This document shows positions 24,568 to 33,424 of a DNA stretch of 64,000 bases, piece after piece. The position numbers and the translations under genes were made by a program. Under the pieces are notes generated by a model that searched no databases, was not told the origin of the DNA, and saw nothing but the letters and a program-made list of their open reading frames with translations. The first letter of the stretch is position 1. Every line of letters begins with the position of its first letter. The stretch is taken from NCBI GenBank assembly GCA_900544115.1, contig UQTW01000011.1, positions 1-64,000 on the forward strand, read 5' to 3'. This DNA is from an uncultured Collinsella sp. (GTDB taxonomy: Bacteria > Actinomycetota > Coriobacteriia > Coriobacteriales > Coriobacteriaceae).

Positions 24568-24627
24568 TTGCGCTAGTATGATGAGCTAGTAGTTTTCCAG
24601 CAATCATCCAACACATCAGGAGTTGCG

Positions 24628-25671
24628 TTGTTTTCTTTGATGGATATGTTCTTCGGTAGCTATGCGGGCGATCTTGCCATCGACCTCGGCACCGCAAATA
24701 CGCTTGTCTCCGTGCGCGGCAAGGGCATCGTCATTCGCGAGCCCTCCGTTGTCGCCATCGACAAGAACGACGAGCGCATCTTGGCTGTCGGTATCGAGGC
24801 AAAGCGCATGCTCGGCCGTACGCCCGGCAACATCGTGGCCGTTCGTCCCCTGAAGGACGGCGTCATCGCTGACTTCGATGTTACCGAGGCCATGCTTCGA
24901 TACTTTATCGACAAGGCGTCCGAGAAGCGCTATCCGTGGACTCCGCGTCCGCGTGTTGTCGTCTGCGTTCCCTCCGGCGTCACGTCGGTCGAGAAGCGCG
25001 CTGTCTTTGAGGCCACGATCCAGGCCGGTGCCCGCCAGGCCTATCTGATCGAAGAGCCCATGGCGGCTGCCATCGGCGCCGACCTGCCCGTCGAGGAACC
25101 CACCGGCTCCATGGTCATCGACATCGGTGGCGGTACCACCGAGGTTGCCGTTATCGCTATGGGCGGCATCGTCGTCTCGCAGTCCATCCGTATTGCCGGC
25201 GACGAGTTCGATCAGGCCATCCTCACGCACGTTCGTGATGCCTACAACCTGGCCATCGGCGAGCGTACGGCAGAGGACATCAAGATCAAGGTCGGCTCCG
25301 CCGTGCCGCTCAAGGACGAGCTCGACGTCGAGGTCAACGGCCGCGACGTGATCACCGGTCTGCCCAAGACCGTGCGCATCGAGAGCGAGGAGATTCGTCG
25401 CGCGCTCAACAAGCCGCTCGACGAGATGGCCAAGGCCGTCAAGGACGCACTCGACGCTACGCCTCCCGATCTTGCCTCGGACCTTATGTACTACGGCATT
25501 TTGCTGACCGGTGGCGGCGCGCTGCTGCGCGGTCTCGACGTGCGCCTGCGCGATGAGACCGGCGTTTCGGTCAACGTCAGCCCCACGGCGCTCGATAACG
25601 TTGTTAACGGCTGTGCCCGCGTGCTCGAGGCCAATGCGTTTGATGGCGGCTTCGTCCAGACCAATGCTTAA
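24628..25671 (+). CDS. mreB: Rod shape-determining protein MreB
   Basis: The 347-residue actin homologue is read from TTG 24628, six bases after AGGAG. It has the ATP-binding phosphate loops DLAIDLGTANTLV and VIDIGGGTTEVAVIA, the GDEFDQAI segment, and the adenosine motif LTGGGALLRGLD. MreB forms short membrane filaments that steer lateral wall synthesis. The genes for MreC, MreD, PBP2 and RodA follow in order on the same strand, the classical elongasome operon. An intact mre set implies a rod or ovoid cell that grows along its side walls, unlike the polar growth of many actinobacteria. Confidence 0.98.
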   Translation: MFSLMDMFFGSYAGDLAIDLGTANTLVSVRGKGIVIREPSVVAIDKNDERILAVGIEAKRMLGRTPGNIVAVRPLKDGVIADFDVTEAMLRYFIDKASEKRYPWTPRPRVVVCVPSGVTSVEKRAVFEATIQAGARQAYLIEEPMAAAIGADLPVEEPTGSMVIDIGGGTTEVAVIAMGGIVVSQSIRIAGDEFDQAILTHVRDAYNLAIGERTAEDIKIKVGSAVPLKDELDVEVNGRDVITGLPKTVRIESEEIRRALNKPLDEMAKAVKDALDATPPDLASDLMYYGILLTGGGALLRGLDVRLRDETGVSVNVSPTALDNVVNGCARVLEANAFDGGFVQTNA

Positions 25672-25692
25672 TTTCCAAAAGGTGGATTCCAT

Positions 25693-26691
25693 TTGGCACG
25701 ATCTTCGGGTTTCTCCACAAATCTGAATACCAAGCGACAATCAACGGGTATGCGCCCGTTGATTGTTTTCAGCCTGATTTCGGTGTTGCTGCTCACGTTT
25801 TATATTCGTGAGGGCGAGGCCGGGCCGATTCATGCCGTGCGTTCGGGCGTGACGACGATTACCTCGCCGGTGCGTTTTCTGGGCTCGGCTGTGGCGGCTC
25901 CCTTCAATGCGATCGGTAACGTGTTCTCTAACCTTACGGCGTCACAGGACACGCTTGACGAGCTTAAGAAGCAAAACGAGGAACTGACCTCTAAGGTTGC
26001 CGAGCTCTCCGAGGCTCAAAAGACCGCCGAGCGACTGGAGGGGCTGGTCGGCCTGCAGTCGACCTACAACCTCAAATCAACCGCAGCTCGTATCGTCGGC
26101 GCTTCGGGCGATGCCTGGACCTCGACCGTCACCATCGATAAGGGTTCTGCCGACGGTCTTACCATCAACATGCCTGTGACGAGTTCTGCCGGTGTCATAG
26201 GCCAGATTATCGAGGTCTCGGCCAAGACGTCCACCGTGCGCCTGATTGGCGATGAGAACTCGGGCGTGTCCGCCATGGTGCAGGACACGCGCGCCCAGGG
26301 TATGCTGCAGGGTCAGGCTGACGGCACGCTGCGTCTTGAGTATGTGAGCGTCGATTCCGACGTTAAGGTTGGCGACATCATCGTGACCTCGGGCATTGGC
26401 GGTGTGTTCCCCAAGGGTCTACCGCTCGGCACCGTCTCGTCTGTTGAGAAATCGGCTAACGACGTGTACTACACCATTGTGGTGCGCGCCCAGACCACGG
26501 CCGAGAACAACGAGGAGGTGCTGGTCATTACCTCGCTGACCGACGAACAGTCGGCCTCGGATGAGGACGTGAACACGGCCAACAGCACGCCGCAGGGAAC
26601 GTCGCGCGATGCTGCGACCAAGACGAAGGACGAGAGCCCGGATGACAGTTCCGACACGTCCGAGACGACCGATTCCGGCTCGAGCGAATAG
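25693..26691 (+). CDS. mreC: Rod shape-determining protein MreC
   Basis: This 332-residue protein has a short cytoplasmic start, one membrane helix (PLIVFSLISVLLLTFYI) and a coiled coil of about 35 residues (LDELKKQNEELTSKVAELSEAQ). The two-barrel periplasmic-side core follows (VTIDKGSADGLTINMPV, GLIGDENSGVSAMV-like segment, GDIIVTSGIGGVFPKGLPLG). MreC bridges MreB, PBP2 and RodA and activates PBP2. The start is a TTG after AAAGGTGG. The last 50 residues are Ser/Thr/Asp-rich, low in complexity and probably disordered. Confidence 0.95.
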   Translation: MARSSGFSTNLNTKRQSTGMRPLIVFSLISVLLLTFYIREGEAGPIHAVRSGVTTITSPVRFLGSAVAAPFNAIGNVFSNLTASQDTLDELKKQNEELTSKVAELSEAQKTAERLEGLVGLQSTYNLKSTAARIVGASGDAWTSTVTIDKGSADGLTINMPVTSSAGVIGQIIEVSAKTSTVRLIGDENSGVSAMVQDTRAQGMLQGQADGTLRLEYVSVDSDVKVGDIIVTSGIGGVFPKGLPLGTVSSVEKSANDVYYTIVVRAQTTAENNEEVLVITSLTDEQSASDEDVNTANSTPQGTSRDAATKTKDESPDDSSDTSETTDSGSSE

Positions 26692-26702
26692 GGGGCATGT
26701 CC

Positions 26703-27269
26703 ATGGATCTACACGAGCAGGGGATGAGCTCCCGTACGTTTGTAATCGCCGCCATTGTGTGCGTGCTGCTGCAGGCAGGCCTGGCACCGCAGATCTCCAT
26801 TGCGGGCGGTCGCGTCAACTTTATGATTATCCTGGTGTGCCTAAGCGTGTTCTCGGGCGACCCGACCCGTGCCGTCGTGTGCGGTTTTTGCAGCGGCTTG
26901 TTCTATGACCTTTCCGCTGCCGTGCCGGTGGGCGTTATGTCGCTCCTGCTGACTGTGGGTTCTTTTGCCCTGGTGCATAGCGCTGCCGGTCAGACGGGCG
27001 GTACCCCGAGTGCGCGCGGCATCACTGTGGGCGCCTTCGCGTTCGTCATTAATGTGATCTACAGCATCATCTTGCTGTTTATGGGTTTGGAGACGAGCTT
27101 TGTCGTGGCGATCTTCGGCCATGCGCTGCCGTCTTCGATCCTGACGGGCCTGGTTGCCATTCCGTTTTTGATGTCCGGCGTCGTGCCGCAGTCCGGTTAT
27201 GGATTCTCCGCACGTGGCGGACGCCAGACGGGCATGCGCTTTAAGCCCAAGACCCGTAAGCTCAAATAG
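26703..27269 (+). CDS. mreD: Rod shape-determining protein MreD
   Basis: The 188-residue integral membrane protein is read from ATG 26703, seven bases after an AGGGGG site; the ATG at 26697 lies only one base after it. Five to six helices and the NFMIILVCLSVFSGDPTRAVVCGFCSGLFYDL segment match MreD. It is a small, poorly understood partner of MreC. The C-terminus is basic (RFKPKTRKLK). It is in operon with mreC upstream (11 bases) and pbp2 downstream. Confidence 0.9.
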   Translation: MDLHEQGMSSRTFVIAAIVCVLLQAGLAPQISIAGGRVNFMIILVCLSVFSGDPTRAVVCGFCSGLFYDLSAAVPVGVMSLLLTVGSFALVHSAAGQTGGTPSARGITVGAFAFVINVIYSIILLFMGLETSFVVAIFGHALPSSILTGLVAIPFLMSGVVPQSGYGFSARGGRQTGMRFKPKTRKLK

Positions 27270-27282
27270 GGGAGGCTCGTAG

Positions 27283-29352
27283 ATGTCTTCCCAGATGACG
27301 GTTATTATCGCCGGTATTGTGCTGGTTGTGGCCATCGTGGTCGCACTGGTCATCATGCGTCGCGGCGATTCTCGTTTTACCTACGATACGCAGCATGGAA
27401 CGGCCCCGCGCGCCACCGAGGGCGAGGGCAATACCGCGGCGACCGCCTTTAAGGGCCGCTTCTCCATCCTCACCACGGGTGTGGGCGCGATGTTCGCGGC
27501 GCTTGCCGTCAAGCTGTGGGGCATGCAGATGGTCTCGTCGGACTATTACGAAAAGCAGGCTAATAGCAATCAGACGCGCACCGTTACCACACCCGCTGTG
27601 CGCGGTCGCATCCTCGACCGCAATGGCGTGGCGCTTGTCCAGAACCGTCCCTCACTTGCTGTCGTGGCCTATCGCGACCTTGCTGAGGATGAGGTTCTGG
27701 TTCGTCATCTTGCCAACGTGCTCGGTATGCCCTACGTGGCGGTTCTGCGCAATATTCAGGACAATTCCGAGGGCGCCCAGAGCCTGCATACCATCGCGAC
27801 GGACATCCGTCGCTCCACGGTTGCCTATATTCAGGAGCACGCCGGCGAGTTCCCGGGCGTCAAGATTGCCGAGCGTACCGAGCGCCAGTATCCATATGGC
27901 GAGACGGCATGCCATATCTTGGGATATACCGGCACCATTACCTCCGAGCAGCTCGAGGCCCAGAATAAGAAAACCTCTGGCGATGATGATGCTTCTGCTG
28001 GCAAGATTACGTACCAGTCGGGCGATATCGTGGGCCAGGCGGGTGTTGAGAGCTACTACGAAAACCTGCTGCAGGGTATTCGTGGCGAGCAGACCGTCAA
28101 GGTCGATGCTTCGGGCAATGTGACCGGTCAGGCCGGCGCCGTGCCCGCCAAGGCCGGCTCCGACATTAAGCTCACGCTCGACCTTAAGATCCAACAGGCC
28201 TGTGAGACGGCGCTGGCGAGCGCCATCGAGCTTGCCAAGACCACTGGCTACAGCAATGCCGGCAACGGCGCTGTGGTGTGTCTCGATCCCAACAATGGCG
28301 AGATCCTGGGCATGGCGAGCGAGCCCAAGTTCGATCCGTCCGTCTTTATCGGCGGCGTCTCAAATGACGTGTGGACCGAGCTCAATGATGACAAGGGTTC
28401 GCACCCGCTGCTCAACCGCGCCATTAGCGGACAGTACATGTCGGCCTCGACCATCAAGCCGCTCTCGGCACTGGCCGGTCTTGAGTTTGGAACCTACACT
28501 TCAACGCAGACAACCAACTGCACGGGCTATTGGACGGGCCTGGGCAAGGCTTGGGGCAAGCGCTGCTGGCTGACGTCTGGCCACGGCACCATGACGCTGC
28601 AGTCGGGTATCGCCAACTCGTGCGACCCCGTCTTCTACGACATGGGCAAGGCCTTCTTTTATGACGAGCAACATTCCGAGGGCCTGCAGGAGGTCTTTCG
28701 TCGCTGGGGCCTAGGCAAGACCTGCGGTATCGATCTGCCGAGTGAGGGCGCGGGCCGTATTCCCGATGCCGAGTGGAAAGAGTCGTACTTTACCGACGCC
28801 TCTGCCGAGGACCGCAAGTGGAATGCCGGCGATATGACCAACATTGCCATCGGCCAAGGCGACATCCTGGTGACGCCCCTGCAGATGGCGTGCGCCTATA
28901 TGGGTCTTGCCAACGGCGGCAAACAGTACGTGCCTCACGTGTTTTTGTCTGCCGTGTCGCGCGATGGCGACGGCGATGCCTATAAGTACAACGGCAAGGG
29001 CAAGAAGAAGCGCCTGGAGGCCAAGATCAACAGCGATTCGGATTTGACTCTTGTTCGCAACGGCATGCACGACGTGATTTACACGGCATCGACGTCCCTG
29101 GCGGCTCACTTTGGCACCCTGACGCCGCAGGTGTACGGCAAGTCGGGCACGGGCGAGAAAAGCGGCGAGGACGAATACGCGTGGTTCTGCGCCTATGCAC
29201 CGGCCGATGACCCCAAGTATGTCATCGCTACTGTCCTGGAGCAGGGCGGCGGCGGCTCAGATACCGCGATGCATGTCGTGCGCGATGTACTCGGCGTGAT
29301 TTATGACGAGCCCGATACCTCTTCGGCCTCGGGCGATTCTTCGGTTCGATAG
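27283..29352 (+). CDS. mrdA: Penicillin-binding protein 2 (elongasome transpeptidase)
   Basis: The 689-residue class B PBP starts at ATG 27283 after GGGGAGG. The pedestal region contains RGRILDRNGVALVQNRPSLAVV. The transpeptidase motifs are STIK (catalytic Ser, after QYMSA), SCD in IANSCDPVFYD, and KSGTG. It cross-links peptidoglycan during elongation together with RodA, encoded next. Two hydrophobic segments precede the pedestal: residues 6-25 and about 62-80, separated by a 35-residue hydrophilic loop. Most PBP2 proteins have only the second, so the N-terminus may lie outside the cell. Confidence 0.95.
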   Translation: MSSQMTVIIAGIVLVVAIVVALVIMRRGDSRFTYDTQHGTAPRATEGEGNTAATAFKGRFSILTTGVGAMFAALAVKLWGMQMVSSDYYEKQANSNQTRTVTTPAVRGRILDRNGVALVQNRPSLAVVAYRDLAEDEVLVRHLANVLGMPYVAVLRNIQDNSEGAQSLHTIATDIRRSTVAYIQEHAGEFPGVKIAERTERQYPYGETACHILGYTGTITSEQLEAQNKKTSGDDDASAGKITYQSGDIVGQAGVESYYENLLQGIRGEQTVKVDASGNVTGQAGAVPAKAGSDIKLTLDLKIQQACETALASAIELAKTTGYSNAGNGAVVCLDPNNGEILGMASEPKFDPSVFIGGVSNDVWTELNDDKGSHPLLNRAISGQYMSASTIKPLSALAGLEFGTYTSTQTTNCTGYWTGLGKAWGKRCWLTSGHGTMTLQSGIANSCDPVFYDMGKAFFYDEQHSEGLQEVFRRWGLGKTCGIDLPSEGAGRIPDAEWKESYFTDASAEDRKWNAGDMTNIAIGQGDILVTPLQMACAYMGLANGGKQYVPHVFLSAVSRDGDGDAYKYNGKGKKKRLEAKINSDSDLTLVRNGMHDVIYTASTSLAAHFGTLTPQVYGKSGTGEKSGEDEYAWFCAYAPADDPKYVIATVLEQGGGGSDTAMHVVRDVLGVIYDEPDTSSASGDSSVR

Positions 29353-29361
29353 GAGGTTGCG

Positions 29362-30588
29362 ATGGATTTTTCTCCGGCGGATCTGTTCCGTTCAACCAAG
29401 ACCGGCTCTCGCAGCAGCCTGGACCGCGTCAACAAGCAACTTTCGGCCTCGCGCGGCACGTTTCGCCAAAAGGTGCATATCGGCGTGCTCGTGGCTACTG
29501 TGGCGCTCGTTGCCTACGGTGCCATCATCATCTGGTCGGCTTCGCAGTTTAAGGCCGATGCCTCGTTCTCACGCCATCTGCTGGGAATTGGCATCGGTGC
29601 GGTGCTGGCGGTGCTGGTCTGGCGTACCGACCTGCGCGGTATTTCCAATTTCTCGACGGCGTTGCTCGTCATCGACCTTATTGTGATCTTCTCGCCCAAG
29701 ATTCCGGGCCTGTCCTATACGGGCGGTCTGGGCATGACGGGCTGGATCAAGATTCCCGGTATCGGCTTGACATTCCAGCCGGTTGAGCTTGCCAAGCTCA
29801 TCACCATCTTCTTTATCGCCACGCTTGGCTCGCAGTATAACGGCCGCATCGATACCGTTCGCGACTACGTCAAGCTCTGCGGCATGCTGTCCATTCCGTT
29901 TTTGGCCGTCGTCGCCATGGGCGACCTGGGCTCGGGCCTGGTCGTGCTGGTCTCGGGCGCCATCGTCATCTGCATGAGCGGTGCACGCCGCGAATGGGTG
30001 CTGTCGACCCTGGCCCTGCTCGTGGGCCTGGTGGCCCTCGTCCTGGCGCTCGATTCGGTCTTTGATTCGTTGCTCGGCCACGATGTGCTCATCAAGCAGT
30101 ATCAGATGAACCGTCTGACGGTCTTTATCGACCCCGATAATGCCGATTCGGACGATGCCTACAACCTGCAGCAGTCGCTTATCGCCGTTGGCTCGGGCGG
30201 CTTCTTTGGTAAGGGTTTGGGCCATGCGACGCAGTCGGCCGGCGGCTTTCTGCCCGAGTTCCACACCGACTTCGTCTTCGCCTTCCTGTCCGAGACCTTT
30301 GGCTTTTGCGGTTCCTTTTTGCTCCTGTGCCTCTACGTGCTGCTGATCTTTTCGACGATTCGCGTCGCCTTTAAGTGCGAGTCGCTGTTCTTGCGCCTAT
30401 CGTGTGTGGGCATCGTTGGCATGTGGGCGTTCCAGACCTTCGAAAACATCGGCATGTGCATCGGCATGATGCCGATTACCGGTATTCCGCTACCGTTTAT
30501 TAGCTTCGGTTCGTCTTCGATGATGATTCAGCTGCTGACGGTGGGTATCGTACAATCCATATGGCGGCATCGTTCGGGCGCCGCGTAA
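29362..30588 (+). CDS. rodA: Peptidoglycan glycosyltransferase RodA
   Basis: The 408-residue SEDS protein has about ten membrane helices. Visible motifs are GLGMTGWIKIPGIGLTFQPVELAKL, MGDLGSGLVVL, YNLQQSLIAVGSGGFFGKGLGHATQS, LPEFHTDFVFAFLSETFG and GIPLPFISFGSSSM. It polymerises glycan strands from lipid II and pairs with PBP2, whose gene ends nine bases upstream. The ATG follows AGGAGG. The N-terminal 35 residues are hydrophilic and Ser/Arg-rich. Confidence 0.96.
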   Translation: MDFSPADLFRSTKTGSRSSLDRVNKQLSASRGTFRQKVHIGVLVATVALVAYGAIIIWSASQFKADASFSRHLLGIGIGAVLAVLVWRTDLRGISNFSTALLVIDLIVIFSPKIPGLSYTGGLGMTGWIKIPGIGLTFQPVELAKLITIFFIATLGSQYNGRIDTVRDYVKLCGMLSIPFLAVVAMGDLGSGLVVLVSGAIVICMSGARREWVLSTLALLVGLVALVLALDSVFDSLLGHDVLIKQYQMNRLTVFIDPDNADSDDAYNLQQSLIAVGSGGFFGKGLGHATQSAGGFLPEFHTDFVFAFLSETFGFCGSFLLLCLYVLLIFSTIRVAFKCESLFLRLSCVGIVGMWAFQTFENIGMCIGMMPITGIPLPFISFGSSSMMIQLLTVGIVQSIWRHRSGAA

Positions 30589-30606
30589 CCGCTGGAGGGG
30601 TTTGCT

Positions 30607-31536
30607 ATGAAAATTCCCGTAGATAAGCTGACCCGCGCTTTTAAGATGGGCGCGTCCGTTAAGAAGGATTCCGATACGCCGGTGCGCGTCTCGGTCTATT
30701 TGGATTCGTCCGCCTCGCGCTTTCTGGCCGAGACGGTGCGTGACGCCTTTGTGCCGCAGACGACCTCGGGCATTGTGCGCGTCGAGCGTCTGGGGGAGGA
30801 GCGAATTGCTCCAAAGACCGATACCGATGTGGTACTGGTGCTCTCGTGCGGTTCCGACCGCTTGGAGAGTGCCGTGCAGGAGCTCGTGATCGCCGGCGCG
30901 CCCGTGTGCGTGCTTGCCGAGTCTGCTGTGGAGGTGCCGTTTATCGAGGAGTCCACGCCCATGCTCGGCGTGGTGGCGGCAACCGATAAGACGTATCTGC
31001 TCGAGACGCTTGCCCGCTGGATTCTCGATCGCACCGAAAAGGAAACGGCTTTTGCGGCGAACTTTGCCTTCATGCGCATCGCGGCGGCCAATCGTATCAT
31101 TACCTCGTGCGCGCTCACCAATATGGCGACCGGTGCGCTGGTGTTTTTGCCGGGCGCCGATTATCCCGTTATGGCGCTGGCTCAGGTGGGCATGCTCTTT
31201 GAGCTCGCTGCCGTCTTTGGACGCGGCATTAAGCCTGAGCGCGGCTACGAGGTCGCGGGCGTGCTTGCCGGCGGTCTTGTGATCCGCGCGGTCACCCGTG
31301 CGCTCGTCAAGCAGACGCCGCATATTGGGTTTGCCGTCAAGGCGCTCACTGCTGCCGCGGGCACCTACGGCATGGGCCGTGCGCTCGTTTCGCTCTACGA
31401 GCGCGATGTCGACTACAGCCGTGCCAACGAGGTAGTCACTGCTACGTTCTCCCGCGTTCGCGATCTGGTGACCACGGTCGCGGGCGCTACCCGTCCTATG
31501 GCGTCCTACCAGGACGCATCCGATCTCGCAGCTTAG
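30607..31536 (+). CDS. DUF697-like membrane-associated protein with a degenerate GTPase-like N-terminal domain
   Basis: The 309-residue protein is not one I can name. Residues 25-115 read like an alpha/beta nucleotide-binding fold (VVLVLSCGSDRLESAVQELVIAGAPVCVLAES resembles the last strands of small GTPases), but there is no P-loop. About 160-260 contain helices of the DUF697/YcjF type (ITSCALTNMATGALVFLPGADYPVMALAQVGMLFELAAVFG and AGVLAGGLVIRAVTRALV). DUF697 domains often follow GTPase domains and touch membranes. The gene begins 18 bases after rodA with GGAGGGG and is followed 10 bases later by the radical-SAM pair. It may be an accessory elongasome protein; this is inference from position only. 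Confidence 0.65.
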   Translation: MKIPVDKLTRAFKMGASVKKDSDTPVRVSVYLDSSASRFLAETVRDAFVPQTTSGIVRVERLGEERIAPKTDTDVVLVLSCGSDRLESAVQELVIAGAPVCVLAESAVEVPFIEESTPMLGVVAATDKTYLLETLARWILDRTEKETAFAANFAFMRIAAANRIITSCALTNMATGALVFLPGADYPVMALAQVGMLFELAAVFGRGIKPERGYEVAGVLAGGLVIRAVTRALVKQTPHIGFAVKALTAAAGTYGMGRALVSLYERDVDYSRANEVVTATFSRVRDLVTTVAGATRPMASYQDASDLAA

Positions 31537-31546
31537 GGGTTTTCCG

Positions 31547-33424
31547 TTGCGCGTTGCATACCAAGATTGTTTTCATTTAATTGAGCCGCTGCTCACCAAG
31601 GTCGAGAAACCGAGCCGCTATATCGATCACGAGTGGGGCACGCTTTCCAAGGCCGATGCCGACTACCGTTGCTGCCTGATCTACCCGGATGTGTACGAGG
31701 TCGGTCTGCCCAACCAGGGCATCGCCATCCTCTACAACATCCTTAACCAGGCCGAGGGCATCTCCTGCGAGCGCGGCTATGTGCCGTGGCCCGATATGGG
31801 TGACGCCATGCGCGAGGCGGGCATTCCGCTGTTGTCGCTCGAAGGTGCTGCCCCCGTCGCTTCGTTTGATATCGTCGGCCTGCATGTGCCGCATGAGATG
31901 GCGGTGACGAACTTCCTCGAGGCACTCGATCTCGCTGGCATTCCGCTGTTAGCGGCCGACCGAGGCGAAGACGACCCCATCATCATCGCCGGTGGTCCTT
32001 CGGTGTACAACCCCGAGCCGTACGCGGCCTTCTTCGATGCCATCCTCATCGGCGAGGGCGAGGAATCGCTGCTCGAGACCTGCCAGCTGCATCGCCGCCT
32101 GCGTGACGAAGGGGTCCCGCGCGCGCAGATTGTTGAGCAGCTTGCATCCATTGCCGGCAACTACGTGCCGTCGCTCTATGAGGTCCGTCACGACGAGCCC
32201 TGCTCGCCGCATGGCTACACCGTGCCGCGTGAAGGCAAGGATGCGCCGACCGTGGTCTACAAGCGCGTCGTCGAGGACTTTGGTGCCACCAATCCGCTGT
32301 CGCAGTCGTGCGTACCCTATGCACAGCTGGTCCACGACCGCCTGTCTATCGAGATCCTGCGCGGCTGCGCCCGCGGGTGTCGTTTTTGCCAGGCAGGCAT
32401 GACGTATCGCCCGGTGCGCGAGCGCTCGGCCGACCAGATCGTCTCGTCGGTGATTCAGGGTCTGGAAAAGACTGGCTATGACGAGGTGTCGCTGACCTCG
32501 CTCTCCACGACCGACCACTCCTGCATTCGCGACGTGCTCGGCAGGCTCAACCGTCGCCTGGAGGATACGGGTATTCGCGTGTCTATTCCGTCGCAGCGCC
32601 TGGATTCGTTTGGCGTGGATATGGCCGAGTCGGTCGCCGGCGAAAAGAAGGGCGGCCTGACGTTCGCGCCCGAGGCCGGCAGCCAGCGCATGCGCGACAT
32701 CATCAACAAGAACGTGACCGAGGAGGACCTGGACCGTGCCGCCAAGGCGGCCTTCGAGGCCGGCTGGAACCGCATGAAGCTCTACTTTATGATGGGCCTT
32801 CCCGGCGAGCGCGACGAGGACATCGTAGCCATCGCCAATCTGGCCGATCACGTGCTGGAGCTCGGTCGTTCCGTGGTGCCCAAGGCTCGTCGCGGCTCGA
32901 TCTCGGTGTCCATCTCGGTTTCGGTCTTTATCCCCAAGGCTGCCACGCCGTTCCAGTGGTGCCCGCAGCTCGACTACGACGACGTCAAGCGTCGCCAGAA
33001 GCTGCTTATCACGAGCGTTCGCAACCGTGCCGTCCGCGTGCATTACCACGATGCCGAGACATCGCTCATCGAGGCCGCGCTGTCCCGCGCCGGTCGTGAC
33101 ATGACGCCCGTCATCATCGACGCTTGGCGCTCGGGCTCTCGCTTTGACGCCTGGGTAGAGCATTTCTCGCTCGATAACTGGAAGGAGGCTGCTGCCAAAA
33201 ACGGCATCGACCTCAATGAGCTCGTACACCTGCCCTACGAGTTGGACTGGCGCCTGCCGTGGGAGCACGTGAGCCCTGGCTGCACGCGCGGCTTCCTCGA
33301 GCGCGAGTACCGTCGCTCGCTCGAGGGCGTCACGACTCCCGACTGCACCCGCACGTCGTGCACCGGCTGCGGGATCTGCCCCACGCTCCACGCCAAGAAT
33401 GTATTGATAGGTGATCGCGCATGA
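31547..33424 (+). CDS. TIGR03960-family B12-binding-like radical SAM protein
   Basis: The 625-residue protein is read from TTG 31547 after AGGGG. An N-terminal B12-binding-like Rossmann region (YPDVYEVGLPNQGIAILY to IIIAGGPSVYNPEPYA) precedes the radical SAM core. The core's cluster motif is Cys274-x3-Cys278-x2-Cys281 in GCARGCRFCQAG. A C-terminal Cys-rich stretch (TSCTGCGICP) may hold a second cluster. The partner gene, overlapping by four bases, carries the TIGR03936 domain; in many bacteria the pair is fused or adjacent. The substrate is unknown to me; an RNA or translation role is often guessed because the genes sit beside ribosomal protein and RNase G genes. Confidence 0.9.
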   Translation: MRVAYQDCFHLIEPLLTKVEKPSRYIDHEWGTLSKADADYRCCLIYPDVYEVGLPNQGIAILYNILNQAEGISCERGYVPWPDMGDAMREAGIPLLSLEGAAPVASFDIVGLHVPHEMAVTNFLEALDLAGIPLLAADRGEDDPIIIAGGPSVYNPEPYAAFFDAILIGEGEESLLETCQLHRRLRDEGVPRAQIVEQLASIAGNYVPSLYEVRHDEPCSPHGYTVPREGKDAPTVVYKRVVEDFGATNPLSQSCVPYAQLVHDRLSIEILRGCARGCRFCQAGMTYRPVRERSADQIVSSVIQGLEKTGYDEVSLTSLSTTDHSCIRDVLGRLNRRLEDTGIRVSIPSQRLDSFGVDMAESVAGEKKGGLTFAPEAGSQRMRDIINKNVTEEDLDRAAKAAFEAGWNRMKLYFMMGLPGERDEDIVAIANLADHVLELGRSVVPKARRGSISVSISVSVFIPKAATPFQWCPQLDYDDVKRRQKLLITSVRNRAVRVHYHDAETSLIEAALSRAGRDMTPVIIDAWRSGSRFDAWVEHFSLDNWKEAAAKNGIDLNELVHLPYELDWRLPWEHVSPGCTRGFLEREYRRSLEGVTTPDCTRTSCTGCGICPTLHAKNVLIGDRA

